This document shows, piece after piece, positions 37,352 to 47,486 of a DNA stretch of 64,000 nucleotides. The DNA comes from Mycolicibacter virginiensis (GTDB lineage: Bacteria; Actinomycetota; Actinomycetes; Mycobacteriales; Mycobacteriaceae): positions 4,092,001-4,156,000 of the forward strand of contig NZ_CP092430.2 in NCBI RefSeq assembly GCF_022374935.2, read 5' to 3'. Position 1 is the first letter of the stretch. Every line of letters begins with the position of its first letter. The notes under the pieces are model-generated. The model saw only the letters and a list, made by a program, of their open reading frames with translations, was not told the DNA's origin and searched no databases. The position numbers were made by a program, and so were the translations under genes.

Positions 37352-37394
37352 ACGCTATCGAGCGGCACGTTCAGTGTCAAGTAGTTGATACTTG
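37352..37394 (-). promoter_or_regulatory. Promoter with 17-bp palindromic operator for the Rieske 2 operon
   Basis: On the minus strand TTGACA (37375-37380), a 17-bp spacer and TAGCGT (37352-37357) form a strong promoter, with the start expected about 40 bp before GTG 37306. The palindrome CAAGTAGTTGATACTTG (37378-37394) overlaps the -35 box, so a bound protein would repress. Its CAAGT/ACTTG half-sites match those in the SDR promoter. Confidence 0.65.
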
Positions 37395-37404
37395 GGCGGG
37401 AAGT

Positions 37405-37429
37405 CAGCTTCAGGAGTTTCCTGAAGCTG
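37405..37429 (-). terminator. Hairpin terminator after purF
   Basis: CAGCTTCAGG (37405-37414) and CCTGAAGCTG (37420-37429) form a perfect 10-bp stem with a 5-nt loop, 8 bp beyond the purF stop. It separates purF from the island's right-hand promoter. Confidence 0.7.
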
Positions 37430-37437
37430 GCTTCGGG

Positions 37438-38955
37438 CTAGGGCTGGCTCAGCGCGGCGTCGTTGTCGCTCTCGGCTTTGCGCGCGGTGTTGCTCAGCAT
37501 CTGCTCGACGACGTTCTTGCCCAGGGCACTGTCATCGGGCAGCTCGATCGGGTAGCTGCCGTCGAAACAGGCACAGCACAGCCGCGATTTGGGCTGCTCG
37601 GTGGCCGCGATCATGTCTTCCTGGCTGACGTAGCCGAGGCTGTCGGCGCCGATGGCGCGTCGCACCGCTTCGACCATCTCGGTCTCGTCCTCGACGGCGT
37701 TGGCGATCAGCTCGGCCGGCGAGGCGAAGTCGATGCCGTAGAAGCACGGCCACTTCACCGGCGGGGAGGCGATCCGCACGTGCACCTCGACGGCACCGGC
37801 CTCGCGCAGCATCCGCACCAGGGCGCGCTGGGTGTTGCCCCGCACGATCGAGTCATCGACGACGATCAGCCGCTTGCCGCGGATGATCTCCCGCAACGGG
37901 TTGAGCTTGAGCCGGATACCGAGCTGACGGATGGTCTGCGACGGCTGGATGAAGGTCCGCCCGACGTAGGCATTCTTGGTCAGGCCCTGTCCGTAGTCGA
38001 TACCGGACTCCTGGGCGTAGCCCACCGCGGCGGGGATGCCGGACTCCGGCACGCCGATGACCAGGTCGGCCTCCACCGCGTGCTCACGGGCCAGCCGCCG
38101 GCCGATCTCCACCCGGGTGGCGTGCACCGACCGGCCGCCGATGGTGCTATCGGGCCGGGCCAGGTAGACGTACTCGAAGACGCAGCCCTTCGGGGTGGGG
38201 TTGGCGAACCGGGTGGAGCGCACCCCGTCGGCGTCGATCGCCAGCAGCTCGCCGGGCTCGATGTCGCGGACGAAGGAAGCGCCCACGATGTCGAGCGCCG
38301 CGGTCTCGGAGGCCACCACCCAGCCGCGGTCGAGCCGGCCCAGCGACAGCGGCCGCACGCCCCACGGGTCACGGGCCGCGTACAGGGTGTTCTCGTCCAT
38401 AAAGGTCAGGCAGAACGCACCGCGCGCCGTCGGCAGCAGTTCCAGCGCCGCCTGCTCCAAGGAGGCGTCGGCGGCACCGTGCGCCAGCAGCGCACCCAGG
38501 ATGTCGGAGTCGGTGGTGGCCACGCCGGGACGGCGGGTGTCGATCAGGCCCAATTCGCGGGCCCGGCCGGCCAGTTCGGCGGTGTTGACCAGGTTGCCGT
38601 TGTGACCCAGCGCCACGCCGGTACCGGCGGCGGTGTTGCGGAACACCGGCTGGGCGTTCTCCCAGGTGGTGTCGCCAGTGGTGGAGTAGCGGCAGTGCCC
38701 GACCGCCACGTGCCCGGGCATCGCCAACAGCGTCTGTTCCTCGAACACCTGGCTGACCAAGCCCAGGTCTTTGAAGACCAGCACCTGCGAGCCGTCGCCG
38801 ACGGCGATGCCGGCGGCCTCCTGGCCACGGTGTTGCAGCGCATACAGGCCGTAATAAGTGAGCTTCGCTACTTCTTCGCCGGGAGCCCAAACTCCGAAGA
38901 CGCCGCACTCTTCACGGGGTGCATTCTCGAGGTCTACTACCTGCTGGTCCGGCAC
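37438..38955 (-). CDS. purF: Amidophosphoribosyltransferase PurF
   Basis: A 505-aa enzyme for the first step of purine synthesis, PRPP plus glutamine to phosphoribosylamine. The N-terminal glutaminase nucleophile is Cys17 (EECGVFGVW), exposed by propeptide cleavage. The PRPP loop is LIVVDDSIVRGNT, and C-terminal cysteines (SRLCCACFDG) fit the Fe-S cluster of B. subtilis-type PurF. It starts at a codon giving the usual short propeptide. Confidence 0.97.
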   Translation of the reverse strand: MPDQQVVDLENAPREECGVFGVWAPGEEVAKLTYYGLYALQHRGQEAAGIAVGDGSQVLVFKDLGLVSQVFEEQTLLAMPGHVAVGHCRYSTTGDTTWENAQPVFRNTAAGTGVALGHNGNLVNTAELAGRARELGLIDTRRPGVATTDSDILGALLAHGAADASLEQAALELLPTARGAFCLTFMDENTLYAARDPWGVRPLSLGRLDRGWVVASETAALDIVGASFVRDIEPGELLAIDADGVRSTRFANPTPKGCVFEYVYLARPDSTIGGRSVHATRVEIGRRLAREHAVEADLVIGVPESGIPAAVGYAQESGIDYGQGLTKNAYVGRTFIQPSQTIRQLGIRLKLNPLREIIRGKRLIVVDDSIVRGNTQRALVRMLREAGAVEVHVRIASPPVKWPCFYGIDFASPAELIANAVEDETEMVEAVRRAIGADSLGYVSQEDMIAATEQPKSRLCCACFDGSYPIELPDDSALGKNVVEQMLSNTARKAESDNDAALSQP

Positions 38956-39006
38956 GTTTCAGCTGCTCCAGGGGGACGGGCCACAGTGACGACGTTCAGT
39001 CTACGG

Positions 39007-39411
39007 TCAACATGCGTCAAGTTTCACCAACGGCAACCAATCGGCGATCTCGGCTGCTCGTGCACCCGATAGCCGCAGCTTTCCGGCCGCGGTCGCCGCG
39101 CTGGTCTCCAGCAGCCCGGCGGCCAGCAGCAGCCAGCTGCGCGGATCGGTCTCGACCACGTTGGGCGGGGTGCCGCGGGTGTGCCGCGGTCCGGCGATGC
39201 ACTGCACCGCGACGAACGGCGGGATCCGCACCTCGACGCTGGCACCGGGGGCCAACTCGGCCAGGGTGCGCGCGGTCAGACGGACCGCGGCCGCCAGCTC
39301 GGCGCGGTCGGGGGCGGGCACGGTGTCGTCGTGCAGCCACGCCGCGAGCGCCAGTACAGCTGCGCGCGTCTGCGCGGGGTCGGGCTGTGAACGTGAGCGG
39401 GCGGCGGCCAC
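39007..39411 (-). CDS. Sterol carrier family protein
   Basis: A 134-aa protein matching the actinobacterial sterol-carrier-like family at this position (Rv0807). It has an N-terminal helical half and a VEVRIPPFVAVQCIAG beta segment. The ligand is unknown. It starts at GTG 39411, 3 bp after the epoxide hydrolase stop, so it is co-transcribed with that gene. Confidence 0.75.
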   Translation of the reverse strand: MAAARSRSQPDPAQTRAAVLALAAWLHDDTVPAPDRAELAAAVRLTARTLAELAPGASVEVRIPPFVAVQCIAGPRHTRGTPPNVVETDPRSWLLLAAGLLETSAATAAGKLRLSGARAAEIADWLPLVKLDAC

Positions 39412-39414
39412 GGG

Positions 39415-40257
39415 TCAATCGGTGGGGTGCGCGGCGAACCAGCCCAGCAGCAGATCGGCGAGCCGGTCCGGTTCGGTGTCGGGAATCCAGTGTGAGACGC
39501 CAGCCATGACCTCGAAGCGATAATCCGCGTCGACGTATCGGGCGGTGTTACGCGCCGCCTTGGGCTTCAGCGCGATGTCGTCGTCGCTCCAGACATACAT
39601 GGTCGGCACCGAGATCTGCTGGTTGCTGTCACGCAGATTCGACAGCGGCAGGGCCCGGTACCAGTTGAGCCCGCCGGTCAGCGCGCCCGGTTCGATCATG
39701 GCCTGCGCATCCCGTTCGGCCGCGGCCGAACTCTGCCCGCTTCGCCGTAGCGCCTTGGCGGCCACGGCGCCTTTCCCGCGCGTGAGCAGCCACTCCGGCA
39801 GCCACGGCAGCTGGAAGAACCCCATGTACCACGACGCCAGACCTTGGCGGCTGGTGATGAACGACTTCAGGAAGGCAGCGGGGTGCGGTACCGACACCGG
39901 CGACACCGTGGCGAGCCGCTCGGGCAGTTCGGCCGCCACTCCCCACGCCACCGCGGCACCCCAGTCGTGGCCCACCAGGTGCACGCGCTGCGCGCCACTG
40001 GCGTCGATCAGCGCGCCGATGTCGGCGACGAGTTCGGACATGCGGTAGTCGCGCCGCCGCGGCGGCCGGGCACCGGGTGAATAGCCGCGCTGGTTGGGCG
40101 CCAGGCATCGGTAGCCCGCGGCGGTGAGCCGGTCGATGACGGCGTTCCAGCTGTCGTTTCGCTGCGGGAAGCCGTGCAGCAGCACCACAACGGGACCGTC
40201 GGGCGGCCCGGCGTCGCGAACGTCGAAGACCAGGCCGTCACGGGTGTAGCGCTGCAT
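39415..40257 (-). CDS. Alpha/beta hydrolase, epoxide hydrolase-like
   Basis: A 280-aa hydrolase with oxyanion loop HGFPQRNDSW, nucleophile Asp98 in VGHDWGAAVAW, and C-terminal His in VSHWIPDTEP. An Asp nucleophile in GHDWG is diagnostic of epoxide hydrolases or haloalkane dehalogenases. A cap-domain NWYR tyrosine favours epoxide hydrolase. ATG 40257 gives the standard N-terminus; ATG 40275 is an alternative adding six residues. It is followed closely by the sterol-carrier gene. Confidence 0.85.
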   Translation of the reverse strand: MQRYTRDGLVFDVRDAGPPDGPVVVLLHGFPQRNDSWNAVIDRLTAAGYRCLAPNQRGYSPGARPPRRRDYRMSELVADIGALIDASGAQRVHLVGHDWGAAVAWGVAAELPERLATVSPVSVPHPAAFLKSFITSRQGLASWYMGFFQLPWLPEWLLTRGKGAVAAKALRRSGQSSAAAERDAQAMIEPGALTGGLNWYRALPLSNLRDSNQQISVPTMYVWSDDDIALKPKAARNTARYVDADYRFEVMAGVSHWIPDTEPDRLADLLLGWFAAHPTD

Positions 40258-40311
40258 GGGTGAAGCATCCCGCATGCCGTTAGGCCGCGGTAGCTTGCCC
40301 CGGCCGATTGC

Positions 40312-42015
40312 CTATTCGCCCCGCAGCGCCGCGCGCACCCGCTCGGTGTCGCGCGGCGTCCAGCCGTCGGGTGGCAGCACCGCCACCCAGCCGTCCAGGA
40401 TGGTGTCGGCGTAGTTGTGGCCGTGCCCCGCGGGCATCTGCTCACCGTGGAACAGGTCCGCGCTGACCTGCCAGAACGTCACCACCGGGTACCAGCGCAT
40501 GGAGGCCGTACGGTCCGGGCCGGGCGCTTCGGTCAGCCAGTCCGGCCGCGCGAACAGCAGGTCCGTCGACCACCACACCACCGGGTCGGAGGCATGTTGC
40601 AGGAACAGCACCCGGGTGCCGTCCCACGGCGGCGCGGCGATCCGAGCGATCTCGGCCGGCACCGTGCCCTGCGAGAACCGCACCGTGCGGCCGTTGTCGT
40701 AGCGCGGCAACACGGCGGTGCTGCCGGGGTCGCGCCGCACCAGCAGCGCGTGCCAGAGCGGGCTGGCTTGCGGCGGCCCCACCCACAACACGGACTCATA
40801 GCCCATGTCGGCGATGTCGGGCAGCCAGTCGAACGCCGCCTGCCCGGCCATGGACCCCAAGCTCTCGCCGTAGAGCACCAGCTTGGGCCGGTGCCCGACC
40901 GGAAGACCTCGCCACCGCTCGGCGATGGTGCGCACCAGCAGCCGTCCGGAGTCCATCGATTTGCGCTGGTCGGCCAGGAAGGAGATCCAACTCGGTAGGT
41001 AGGAGTACTGGACGCCCACGATCGCGGTGTCGCCGTTGTAGAGCATCTCCAGCGCATCGGCCGCGGCCGGATCCACCCACCCGGTGCCGGTGGTGGGCAC
41101 CACGACCAACACCTGCCGATCGAAGGCGTGGGTGCGGTCCAGTTCGTCGAGCAGCAGCTGCATTCGGGCCTGGTCGTCGCCGGCGCTGTGCAGCCCGGCA
41201 TACACCCTGATGGGTTCGCGGGCGGGCCGTCCGTTGATCCGGGTGAGCTCGGCGGCGTGCACTCCCCCGGCGACGAAGCTGCGGCCCTGACTGCCCAGGG
41301 TGGCCCACGGGGCCAACGAGTCAGGGCTGCCGGATCGCTCCGGTTGCAGCGGCTGGATCGTCCCGGCCACGGTGGCACTGTCCTCGGGCTGGAACACCGC
41401 GCTGGCGCCGGCGAAGAAACCGCGGATCAGCACCCCGTTGATCAAAGTGGTCAGCAGCACGACGACGATCGCGCTGCCGATGAACATGGCGACTTCGCGG
41501 TGCAGGTGCCACCGCCGGATCAAGGCCCGCGCCAGCAGCCGACTCGCGTCGATCAGCACTCGCACAGTCGCCACCAGCGCGGCGGCGACCCCGATCGCCA
41601 CCCCGAGGGTGCGCAGGTAGCCCAGTGTTGCCGGGCCTTCGATGCCCAGCAGCTCGGAGACCTGGCGCTGCCAGCCGGCAGCCGGGATCAGCATCAGAAC
41701 GCACGCGGCCGGGGCCGCCACCACCACCGTTGCCTTGAGTGCGAGCAAGGCCGGGCGCGGGGGCGGCCACCAGCTGGCGCCACGCAGGAGGAACCGTTCC
41801 ACCATGGCGCCGATCAGCACGCCCAGTCCGTAGCCGAAGGCTGCGTTGATCCCGCCGATCAGCCCCTGAAACACCCAGTCGCGCGGCAGCAGCGACGGGG
41901 TCAGCGACAGACAGAAGAACAGCGCACCGAACGCCACTCCGACGAACTTGAGCCGCAGCAGGCTCCACGCCCACACCAGCAGCGGGTGTTTCGCCGTTGC
42001 CTCGGCCGTTTCCAT
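40312..42015 (-). CDS. Membrane alpha/beta-hydrolase family protein
   Basis: A 567-aa protein. About four transmembrane helices occupy residues 20-220, followed by a cytosolic or periplasmic alpha/beta-hydrolase domain with the nucleophile elbow LYGESLGSMAG and the conserved GTGWVDPAAADALE and PRYDNGRTVRF segments. This two-part layout is that of the actinobacterial Abhydrolase_9 family. The substrate is unknown. It starts at ATG 42015, 12 bp downstream of the purL stop. Confidence 0.85.
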   Translation of the reverse strand: METAEATAKHPLLVWAWSLLRLKFVGVAFGALFFCLSLTPSLLPRDWVFQGLIGGINAAFGYGLGVLIGAMVERFLLRGASWWPPPRPALLALKATVVVAAPAACVLMLIPAAGWQRQVSELLGIEGPATLGYLRTLGVAIGVAAALVATVRVLIDASRLLARALIRRWHLHREVAMFIGSAIVVVLLTTLINGVLIRGFFAGASAVFQPEDSATVAGTIQPLQPERSGSPDSLAPWATLGSQGRSFVAGGVHAAELTRINGRPAREPIRVYAGLHSAGDDQARMQLLLDELDRTHAFDRQVLVVVPTTGTGWVDPAAADALEMLYNGDTAIVGVQYSYLPSWISFLADQRKSMDSGRLLVRTIAERWRGLPVGHRPKLVLYGESLGSMAGQAAFDWLPDIADMGYESVLWVGPPQASPLWHALLVRRDPGSTAVLPRYDNGRTVRFSQGTVPAEIARIAAPPWDGTRVLFLQHASDPVVWWSTDLLFARPDWLTEAPGPDRTASMRWYPVVTFWQVSADLFHGEQMPAGHGHNYADTILDGWVAVLPPDGWTPRDTERVRAALRGE

Positions 42016-42027
42016 GCCGCTGGGGCT

Positions 42028-44322
42028 TTATCCGAACAGCCCCGGCAGCACCGCTTCGGAGGTGCTGCGCAGTTCGGTCAGCGACACACTGAACTGGCCC
42101 TGGACCTCGATCTCCTGCGAGGCCTGGTCCACAACGCCGACACGGGTGACCGGCAGACCGCGCGCCTCGCACATCGAACGCAACCGGCTCTCCTCAGTGC
42201 GCGGCACCGCCACCAGCGCCCTGCCCGCCGACTCGGAGAACAGGAACACGAACGGGTCGGCGTCTTCGGGAAGCAAGATGCGGCAACCGGTTTCACCGGC
42301 GATCGACGACTCGACGACGGCCTGGATCAGCCCGCCTTCGCTCAAGTCGTGGGCAGCCGAGATCAGGCCATCGCGCGATGCCGCGCTCAGCACCTCGGCG
42401 AGCAGCTGCTCACGTTCCAGATCGACCTTCGGCGGCAGTCCACCCAGGTGATCGCCGGTCACCTGCGCCCAGATGGACCCGTCGAACTCGTCGCGGGTGT
42501 CGCCGAGCAGGATCAGCGTCTCGCCCGGTTCGACGCCGAATGCCGTGGGAATACGGCGGCCGACGTCATCGATGACCCCGAGCACCCCGACGACGGGGGT
42601 GGGGTGGATCGGCGTGGCGCCGGTCTGGTTGTAGAAGCTCACATTGCCGCCGGTCACCGGAATCCCCAGTGCCGCACAGCCATCGGCCAGACCGCGAACG
42701 GCCTCGGCGAACTGCCACATCACCCCGGGGTCTTCCGGAGAACCGAAGTTCAGGCAGTTGGTGACGGCGATCGGCGTGGCACCGGTGACAGCCACGTTGC
42801 GGTACGCCTCGGCCAGCGCCAGCTGCGCCCCGGCGTAGGGGTCGAGCTTGGTGTAGCGACCGGACGCGTCGGTGGAGATCGTGATCCCGCGCCCGGAGTC
42901 CTCGTCGATGCGCAGCATCCCGCCGTCGGCGTGCTCGGCCAGCACGGTGTTGCCGCGCACGTAGCGGTCGTACTGTTCGGTGATGAACGCCCGGCTGCAC
43001 AGGTGCGGGCTGCCCAGCAGCGCAAGCAGAGTCGCGCGCAGCTCCTCCCCGGTGGCCGGCCGCGGCAGCTTGTCCGAGCGGTCCGCGTTCAGCGCGTCCT
43101 GGGTGTCGGGGCGCGCGACCGGGCGCTGATAGATCGGGCCTTCGTGGGCCACGGTGCGCGGCGGCACGTCGACGACGGTCTCGCCGTGCCAGGTGATCTG
43201 CAGCCGGTCGCCGTCGGTCACCTCACCGATCACGGTGGCGAGCACGTCCCACTTGGCGCAGACCGCCATGAAAGCGTCCACGTTCTCCGGGGCGACCACA
43301 GCGCACATGCGTTCCTGCGACTCGCTGGACAGCACCTCGGCCGGGGTCATGTTCGCCGCGCGCAGCGGCACCTTGTCCAGCTGAATCGCCATGCCGCCAT
43401 CGCCGGCAGACGCCAACTCAGAAGTGGCACACGACAGTCCGGCACCGCCGAGATCCTGGATGCCGACCACCAGCTTGGCGGCGTAGAGCTCCAGGCAGCA
43501 CTCAATGAGCACCTTCTCGGTGAACGGGTCGCCGACCTGAACCGACGGAAGTTTCTTTCGGCCGGCACCACTCTCGTCACCGCCGAAGGTGTCCGATGCC
43601 AGCACCGACACGCCACCGATGCCGTCCAGGCCGGTGCGCGCCCCGAACAGGATGATCTTGTTGCCGGCACCGGAGGCGAACGCCAAGTGCAGGTCTTCTT
43701 TCTTCAGCACACCGACACACAGCGCGTTGACCAACGGGTTGCCGGCGTAGCAGGGGTCGAAGATGGTTTCGCCGCCGATGTTGGGCAGCCCCAGCGAGTT
43801 GCCGTAGCCGCCGATGCCGCGCACCACCCCGTCGAGCACCCGGCGGGTGTCAGGGGCGTCGGCGGCGCCGAAACGCAGCTGGTCCATCACCGCGACCGGG
43901 CGCGCGCCCATCGCCATGATGTCGCGCACGATGCCGCCCACCCCGGTGGCCGCGCCCTGGTACGGCTCGACATAGGACGGGTGATTGTGCGACTCCACCT
44001 TGAAGGTGACCGCCCAGCCGTCACCGATGTCGACGACGCCGGCGTTCTCGCCGATGCCGGCCAGCATGGCTTTGCGCATCTCGTCGGTGGTGGTCTCCCC
44101 GAAGTAGCGCAGGTGCACCTTGGAGGACTTGTAGGAGCAGTGCTCGCTCCACATCACCGAGTACATGGCCAGCTCGGCGTCGGTGGGGCGGCGGCCCAGG
44201 ATGTCGCGGATGCGCTGATACTCGTCGTCCTTGAGACCCAACTCGGCGAACGGTTGCGGGTGCTCGGGCGTTGCAGCGGCGTGTTCGACGGTGTCCAGCG
44301 TGGTCGGGGGCGTCACGGGCAC
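42028..44322 (-). CDS. purL: Phosphoribosylformylglycinamidine synthase subunit PurL
   Basis: A 764-aa small-type PurL, the ATP-dependent synthase that works with PurQ (glutaminase) and PurS, both encoded at 47508-48418. The family segments [45 protein letters not shown]-like and [12 protein letters not shown] are present. The start codon at 44322 is GTG. The opposite strand is open over long stretches here, a GC-skew artefact. Confidence 0.97.
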   Translation of the reverse strand: MPVTPPTTLDTVEHAAATPEHPQPFAELGLKDDEYQRIRDILGRRPTDAELAMYSVMWSEHCSYKSSKVHLRYFGETTTDEMRKAMLAGIGENAGVVDIGDGWAVTFKVESHNHPSYVEPYQGAATGVGGIVRDIMAMGARPVAVMDQLRFGAADAPDTRRVLDGVVRGIGGYGNSLGLPNIGGETIFDPCYAGNPLVNALCVGVLKKEDLHLAFASGAGNKIILFGARTGLDGIGGVSVLASDTFGGDESGAGRKKLPSVQVGDPFTEKVLIECCLELYAAKLVVGIQDLGGAGLSCATSELASAGDGGMAIQLDKVPLRAANMTPAEVLSSESQERMCAVVAPENVDAFMAVCAKWDVLATVIGEVTDGDRLQITWHGETVVDVPPRTVAHEGPIYQRPVARPDTQDALNADRSDKLPRPATGEELRATLLALLGSPHLCSRAFITEQYDRYVRGNTVLAEHADGGMLRIDEDSGRGITISTDASGRYTKLDPYAGAQLALAEAYRNVAVTGATPIAVTNCLNFGSPEDPGVMWQFAEAVRGLADGCAALGIPVTGGNVSFYNQTGATPIHPTPVVGVLGVIDDVGRRIPTAFGVEPGETLILLGDTRDEFDGSIWAQVTGDHLGGLPPKVDLEREQLLAEVLSAASRDGLISAAHDLSEGGLIQAVVESSIAGETGCRILLPEDADPFVFLFSESAGRALVAVPRTEESRLRSMCEARGLPVTRVGVVDQASQEIEVQGQFSVSLTELRSTSEAVLPGLFG

Positions 44323-44344
44323 AGTCTATGGCACCGATTTCGGC

Positions 44345-45613
44345 TCAGTCCGGCGCCAGGAACGCCGCCAGGGCCGCCGCGTAGGAGGTCACGTCGCGCG
44401 CGCCCATCAATTCCCGTGCCGAATGCATGGCCAGCTGCGGAGCGCCCACGTCAACGGTGGGGATCCCGGTGCGTGCGGCGCTCATCGGGCCGATGGTCGA
44501 TCCGCAGGGCAGGTCGGCCCGATGCTCGTAGCGCTGCAGCGCCACCCCGGCCGCCTCACAGGCCAATGCGAAGGTCGCGGCGGTGCGGCCGTCGGTGGCG
44601 TAGCGCAGGTTGGGCTGCACCTTGAGCACCGGGCCGGCGTTGACCGCGATCTGATGGCCCGGTTCGTGACGGTCCGGGTAGTTCGGGTGGGTGGCGTGCG
44701 CCATGTCCGCCGAGGCCAGCGTGGAGCCGGTCAGCCGGCGCAGGAAGTCCTCCCGGTCACCGCCGGCGGCCAGCGTGATCCGCTCCAGGATGGTCAACAG
44801 CAGATCGGACTGGGCGCCGTGATCCGACGTCGACCCGACCTCCTCGTGGTCGAACAGCACCAGCACCGGCAGGTAGCGGCCGGGCTTCGCGGCAATCAGA
44901 GCCTCGAGGCCGGCGTAGCAACTGGCCTGGTTGTCCAGCCGCGGCGCGCTGACGAATTCCCGGCCCAGCCCGGTCACCGCCGACGGCGCCAGGTCGTGGG
45001 TCATCAGGTCGAAACCCAGCACGTCGCGCGGTTCCACGCCGGCACGGTCGGCCACGTAGCCGAGGAAGTCCGGGGACCGGCCGTCTCCCCAGACCGCGTT
45101 GACGTGGCGCTGCGGATCCAGCTTGACCGCGGCGCGGTCGTCGGCCAGGTGGATGGCCAGCTGCGGCACCCGCAGGATGGGCTCGTCGATACGGACCAAG
45201 TGGTGGCTGATGCCGGAGCTTTCGGCACCGCTGCGCACCGAGAGCCGGCCGCTGATCCCCAGGTCGCGATCCAGCCAGGAGTTCAGCCAAGCGCCGCCGT
45301 AGGGCGCCAGGGCCACCATCTGCCAGCCGGCGACCTCGCGGGCGGGGTGCTGCTTGACCCGCAGGTTCGGGCTGTCGGTGTGCGCGCCGATGATCCGGAA
45401 CGGGGTGTGGCCGCCGTGCTCCGGACTATTCCACGCAATCAGCGAACCGGCCCGGACGGTGAAATACCGTCCCGGCGCCTGCGGCCACCGGTCGGTTTCG
45501 GCGACCTCGGTGTAGCCGGCGGCACGCAGCCGTTCGGCGACCGTGGCGCAGGCGTGAAACGGCGACGGTGAGGCGTCGATGAACTCGCATAATCCGGTTG
45601 CGGTGGCCGCCAT
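44345..45613 (-). CDS. pepC: M18-family aminopeptidase PepC
   Basis: A 422-aa metalloaminopeptidase (Rv0800-type) releasing N-terminal residues, probably cytoplasmic. Zinc-ligand segments are visible: [28 protein letters not shown] and the C-terminal [12 protein letters not shown]. It lies 22 bp upstream of purL on the same strand, and is divergent from the DyP gene. Confidence 0.93.
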   Translation of the reverse strand: MAATATGLCEFIDASPSPFHACATVAERLRAAGYTEVAETDRWPQAPGRYFTVRAGSLIAWNSPEHGGHTPFRIIGAHTDSPNLRVKQHPAREVAGWQMVALAPYGGAWLNSWLDRDLGISGRLSVRSGAESSGISHHLVRIDEPILRVPQLAIHLADDRAAVKLDPQRHVNAVWGDGRSPDFLGYVADRAGVEPRDVLGFDLMTHDLAPSAVTGLGREFVSAPRLDNQASCYAGLEALIAAKPGRYLPVLVLFDHEEVGSTSDHGAQSDLLLTILERITLAAGGDREDFLRRLTGSTLASADMAHATHPNYPDRHEPGHQIAVNAGPVLKVQPNLRYATDGRTAATFALACEAAGVALQRYEHRADLPCGSTIGPMSAARTGIPTVDVGAPQLAMHSARELMGARDVTSYAAALAAFLAPD

Positions 45614-45652
45614 GGGGTTAAGTCTTTCGCATCCGGACGCCGATGGGGGCGT

Positions 45653-45658
45653 TAGGGT
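45653..45658 (+). promoter_or_regulatory. -10 box for leaderless DyP-encapsulin operon
   Basis: TAGGGT ends 7 bases before GTG 45666, so the transcript probably starts at or next to the initiation codon of the DyP gene. Confidence 0.5.
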
Positions 45659-45665
45659 CGATAGC

Positions 45666-46685
45666 GTGCCGTCCGTTCAGCCAGTCACCGCTCCCCTGAC
45701 CTGTGCGGCCATTTTTCTGGTGGCCACCATCAACGACGGCGGCGAGCAGGTGGTCCACGACGCGTTGCCCGACCTGGCGGGTTTCGCCCGGGCGATCGGC
45801 TTTCGCGACCCGTCCAAGCGGCTGTCGGTGGTGACCTCGATCGGCTCGGATGCGTGGGACCGGCTGTTCGCCGGGCCCCGGCCGGCCGAGCTGCATCCGT
45901 TCGTCGAGCTGACCGGTCCCCGCCACACCGCCCCGGCCACGCCCGGGGATCTGCTGTTTCACGTCAAGGGCGAGACCCTGGACGTGTGCTTCGAGCTGGC
46001 GGGGCGGATCGTCAAGGCGATGGCCGGTGCGATCACCGTGGTCGACGAGGTGCATGGCTTCCGGTTCTTCGACAATCGCGACCTGCTCGGGTTCGTCGAC
46101 GGCACCGAGAACCCGGTCGACGATGAAGCGGTGGCGGCCACCGCGGTCGGTGACTCCGATCCCGACTTTGCCGGTGGCTCTTATGTGCACATCCAGAAGT
46201 ACCTGCACGACATGGCCGCCTGGGAGGCGCTGCCGGTCACCGAGCAAGAACGTGTGATCGGCCGCACCAAGGCCGACGACATCGAGTTCGACGACGCGGT
46301 GAAACCGGCCAACTCGCACATCGCGCTCAATGTCATCACCGACGAAGACGGCAACGAGCTGGACATCGTGCGGCACAACATGCCGTTCGGCTCGGTGGGC
46401 TCCGGCGAGTCCGGCACCTACTACATCGCCTACTCGCGGACGCCCCAGGTCACCGAGCAGATGCTGCGCAACATGTTCCTCGGCGACCCGCCGGGCAACA
46501 CCGACCGCATCCTGGACTTCTCCACCGCGGTCACCGGCGGACTGTTCTTCACCCCCACCGCCGACTTCCTCGACGATCCACCGCCGCTCCCGGGAGCCGC
46601 GGCACCCACCCCCTCCGAGCCCGTCGAGACCACCGGCGTTCACGGCTCACTGAACATCGGCAGCCTGAAAGGAACCTCGCAATGA
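45666..46685 (+). CDS. dyp: Dye-decolorizing peroxidase, encapsulin cargo
   Basis: A 339-aa DyP heme peroxidase. Distal Asp145 in GFVDGTENP, proximal heme ligand His218, and Arg236 and Asn238 have the spacing of DypB. The C-terminus ends in SLNIGSLKG plus a short tail, the encapsulin cargo-loading peptide. It is therefore packed inside the shell encoded by the next gene. GTG 45666 is chosen; the upstream frame lies in the pepC 5' end. Confidence 0.95.
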   Translation: MPSVQPVTAPLTCAAIFLVATINDGGEQVVHDALPDLAGFARAIGFRDPSKRLSVVTSIGSDAWDRLFAGPRPAELHPFVELTGPRHTAPATPGDLLFHVKGETLDVCFELAGRIVKAMAGAITVVDEVHGFRFFDNRDLLGFVDGTENPVDDEAVAATAVGDSDPDFAGGSYVHIQKYLHDMAAWEALPVTEQERVIGRTKADDIEFDDAVKPANSHIALNVITDEDGNELDIVRHNMPFGSVGSGESGTYYIAYSRTPQVTEQMLRNMFLGDPPGNTDRILDFSTAVTGGLFFTPTADFLDDPPPLPGAAAPTPSEPVETTGVHGSLNIGSLKGTSQ

Positions 46686-47479
46686 ACAACCTGTATCGCG
46701 ATCTGGCCCCGGTCACCGAAGCGGCCTGGGCCGACATCGAGCAGGAGGCGACCCGGACCTTCAAGCGGCACATCGCCGGGCGCCGGGTGGTCGACGTCAG
46801 CGAGCCGGCCGGCCCGACGGCGGCCGCGGTGGGCACCGGTCGGCTGACCGGTATCAGCGCCCCGGCCGACGGCGTCGAAGCGCATCTGCGCGACAGCAAA
46901 CCACTGGTGCGCCTGCGGGTTCCGTTCACCCTGTCACGGGAAGAGATCGACGATGTCGAGCGGGGCTCGCAAGATCCCGACTGGGACCCGGTGAAGGCCG
47001 CGGCCAAGAAACTGGCGTTTGCCGAGGACCGCATCATCTTCGGTGGATACCCGGGCGCCGCGGTGGAGGGCATCCGCAGCGCGAGCTCGAACCCGGAGCT
47101 GACGCTGCCGGAGGACCCACGCGGCATCCCCGACGTGATCAGCCAGGCACTGTCGGCGCTGCGTCTGGCCGGGGTGGACGGCCCGTACTCGGTGCTGTTG
47201 TCCGCCGACGCCTACACCAAGGTCGCCGAGACCTCCGATCACGGCTATCCGATCCTGGAGCACCTGCGCCGGCTGGTCACCGGCGACATCATCTGGGCGC
47301 CGGCGATCGACGGTGCGTTTGTGCTGACTACGCGGGGCGGCGATTTCGACCTGCGGCTGGGCACCGACGTGTCGATCGGCTACCTGTCGCACGATGCCGA
47401 GAACGTGCAGCTCTACCTGCAGGAGACGCTGACTTTCCTGTGCTACACCGCCGAGGCCGCGGTCGCGCTGACCTGTTGA
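46682..47479 (+). CDS. enc: Encapsulin shell protein (Cfp29)
   Basis: A 265-aa HK97-fold family 1 encapsulin (Rv0798c/Cfp29). Subunits assemble into a small icosahedral shell housing DyP and possibly other cargo, linked to oxidative-stress defence. The typical N-terminus [12 protein letters not shown], the E-loop and the ending LTFLCYTAEAAVALTC are present. ATG overlaps the dyp stop (ATGA), so shell and cargo are co-translated. Confidence 0.96.
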   Translation: MNNLYRDLAPVTEAAWADIEQEATRTFKRHIAGRRVVDVSEPAGPTAAAVGTGRLTGISAPADGVEAHLRDSKPLVRLRVPFTLSREEIDDVERGSQDPDWDPVKAAAKKLAFAEDRIIFGGYPGAAVEGIRSASSNPELTLPEDPRGIPDVISQALSALRLAGVDGPYSVLLSADAYTKVAETSDHGYPILEHLRRLVTGDIIWAPAIDGAFVLTTRGGDFDLRLGTDVSIGYLSHDAENVQLYLQETLTFLCYTAEAAVALTC

Positions 47480-47486
47480 CGCTAGA

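Noticed and set aside
41128..44625. A very long open frame on the plus strand opposite purL
   Set aside because: It is rich in Gln, Arg, Gly and His with no domain pattern. It is the complementary reading of the well-supported purL and hydrolase genes in GC-rich DNA.
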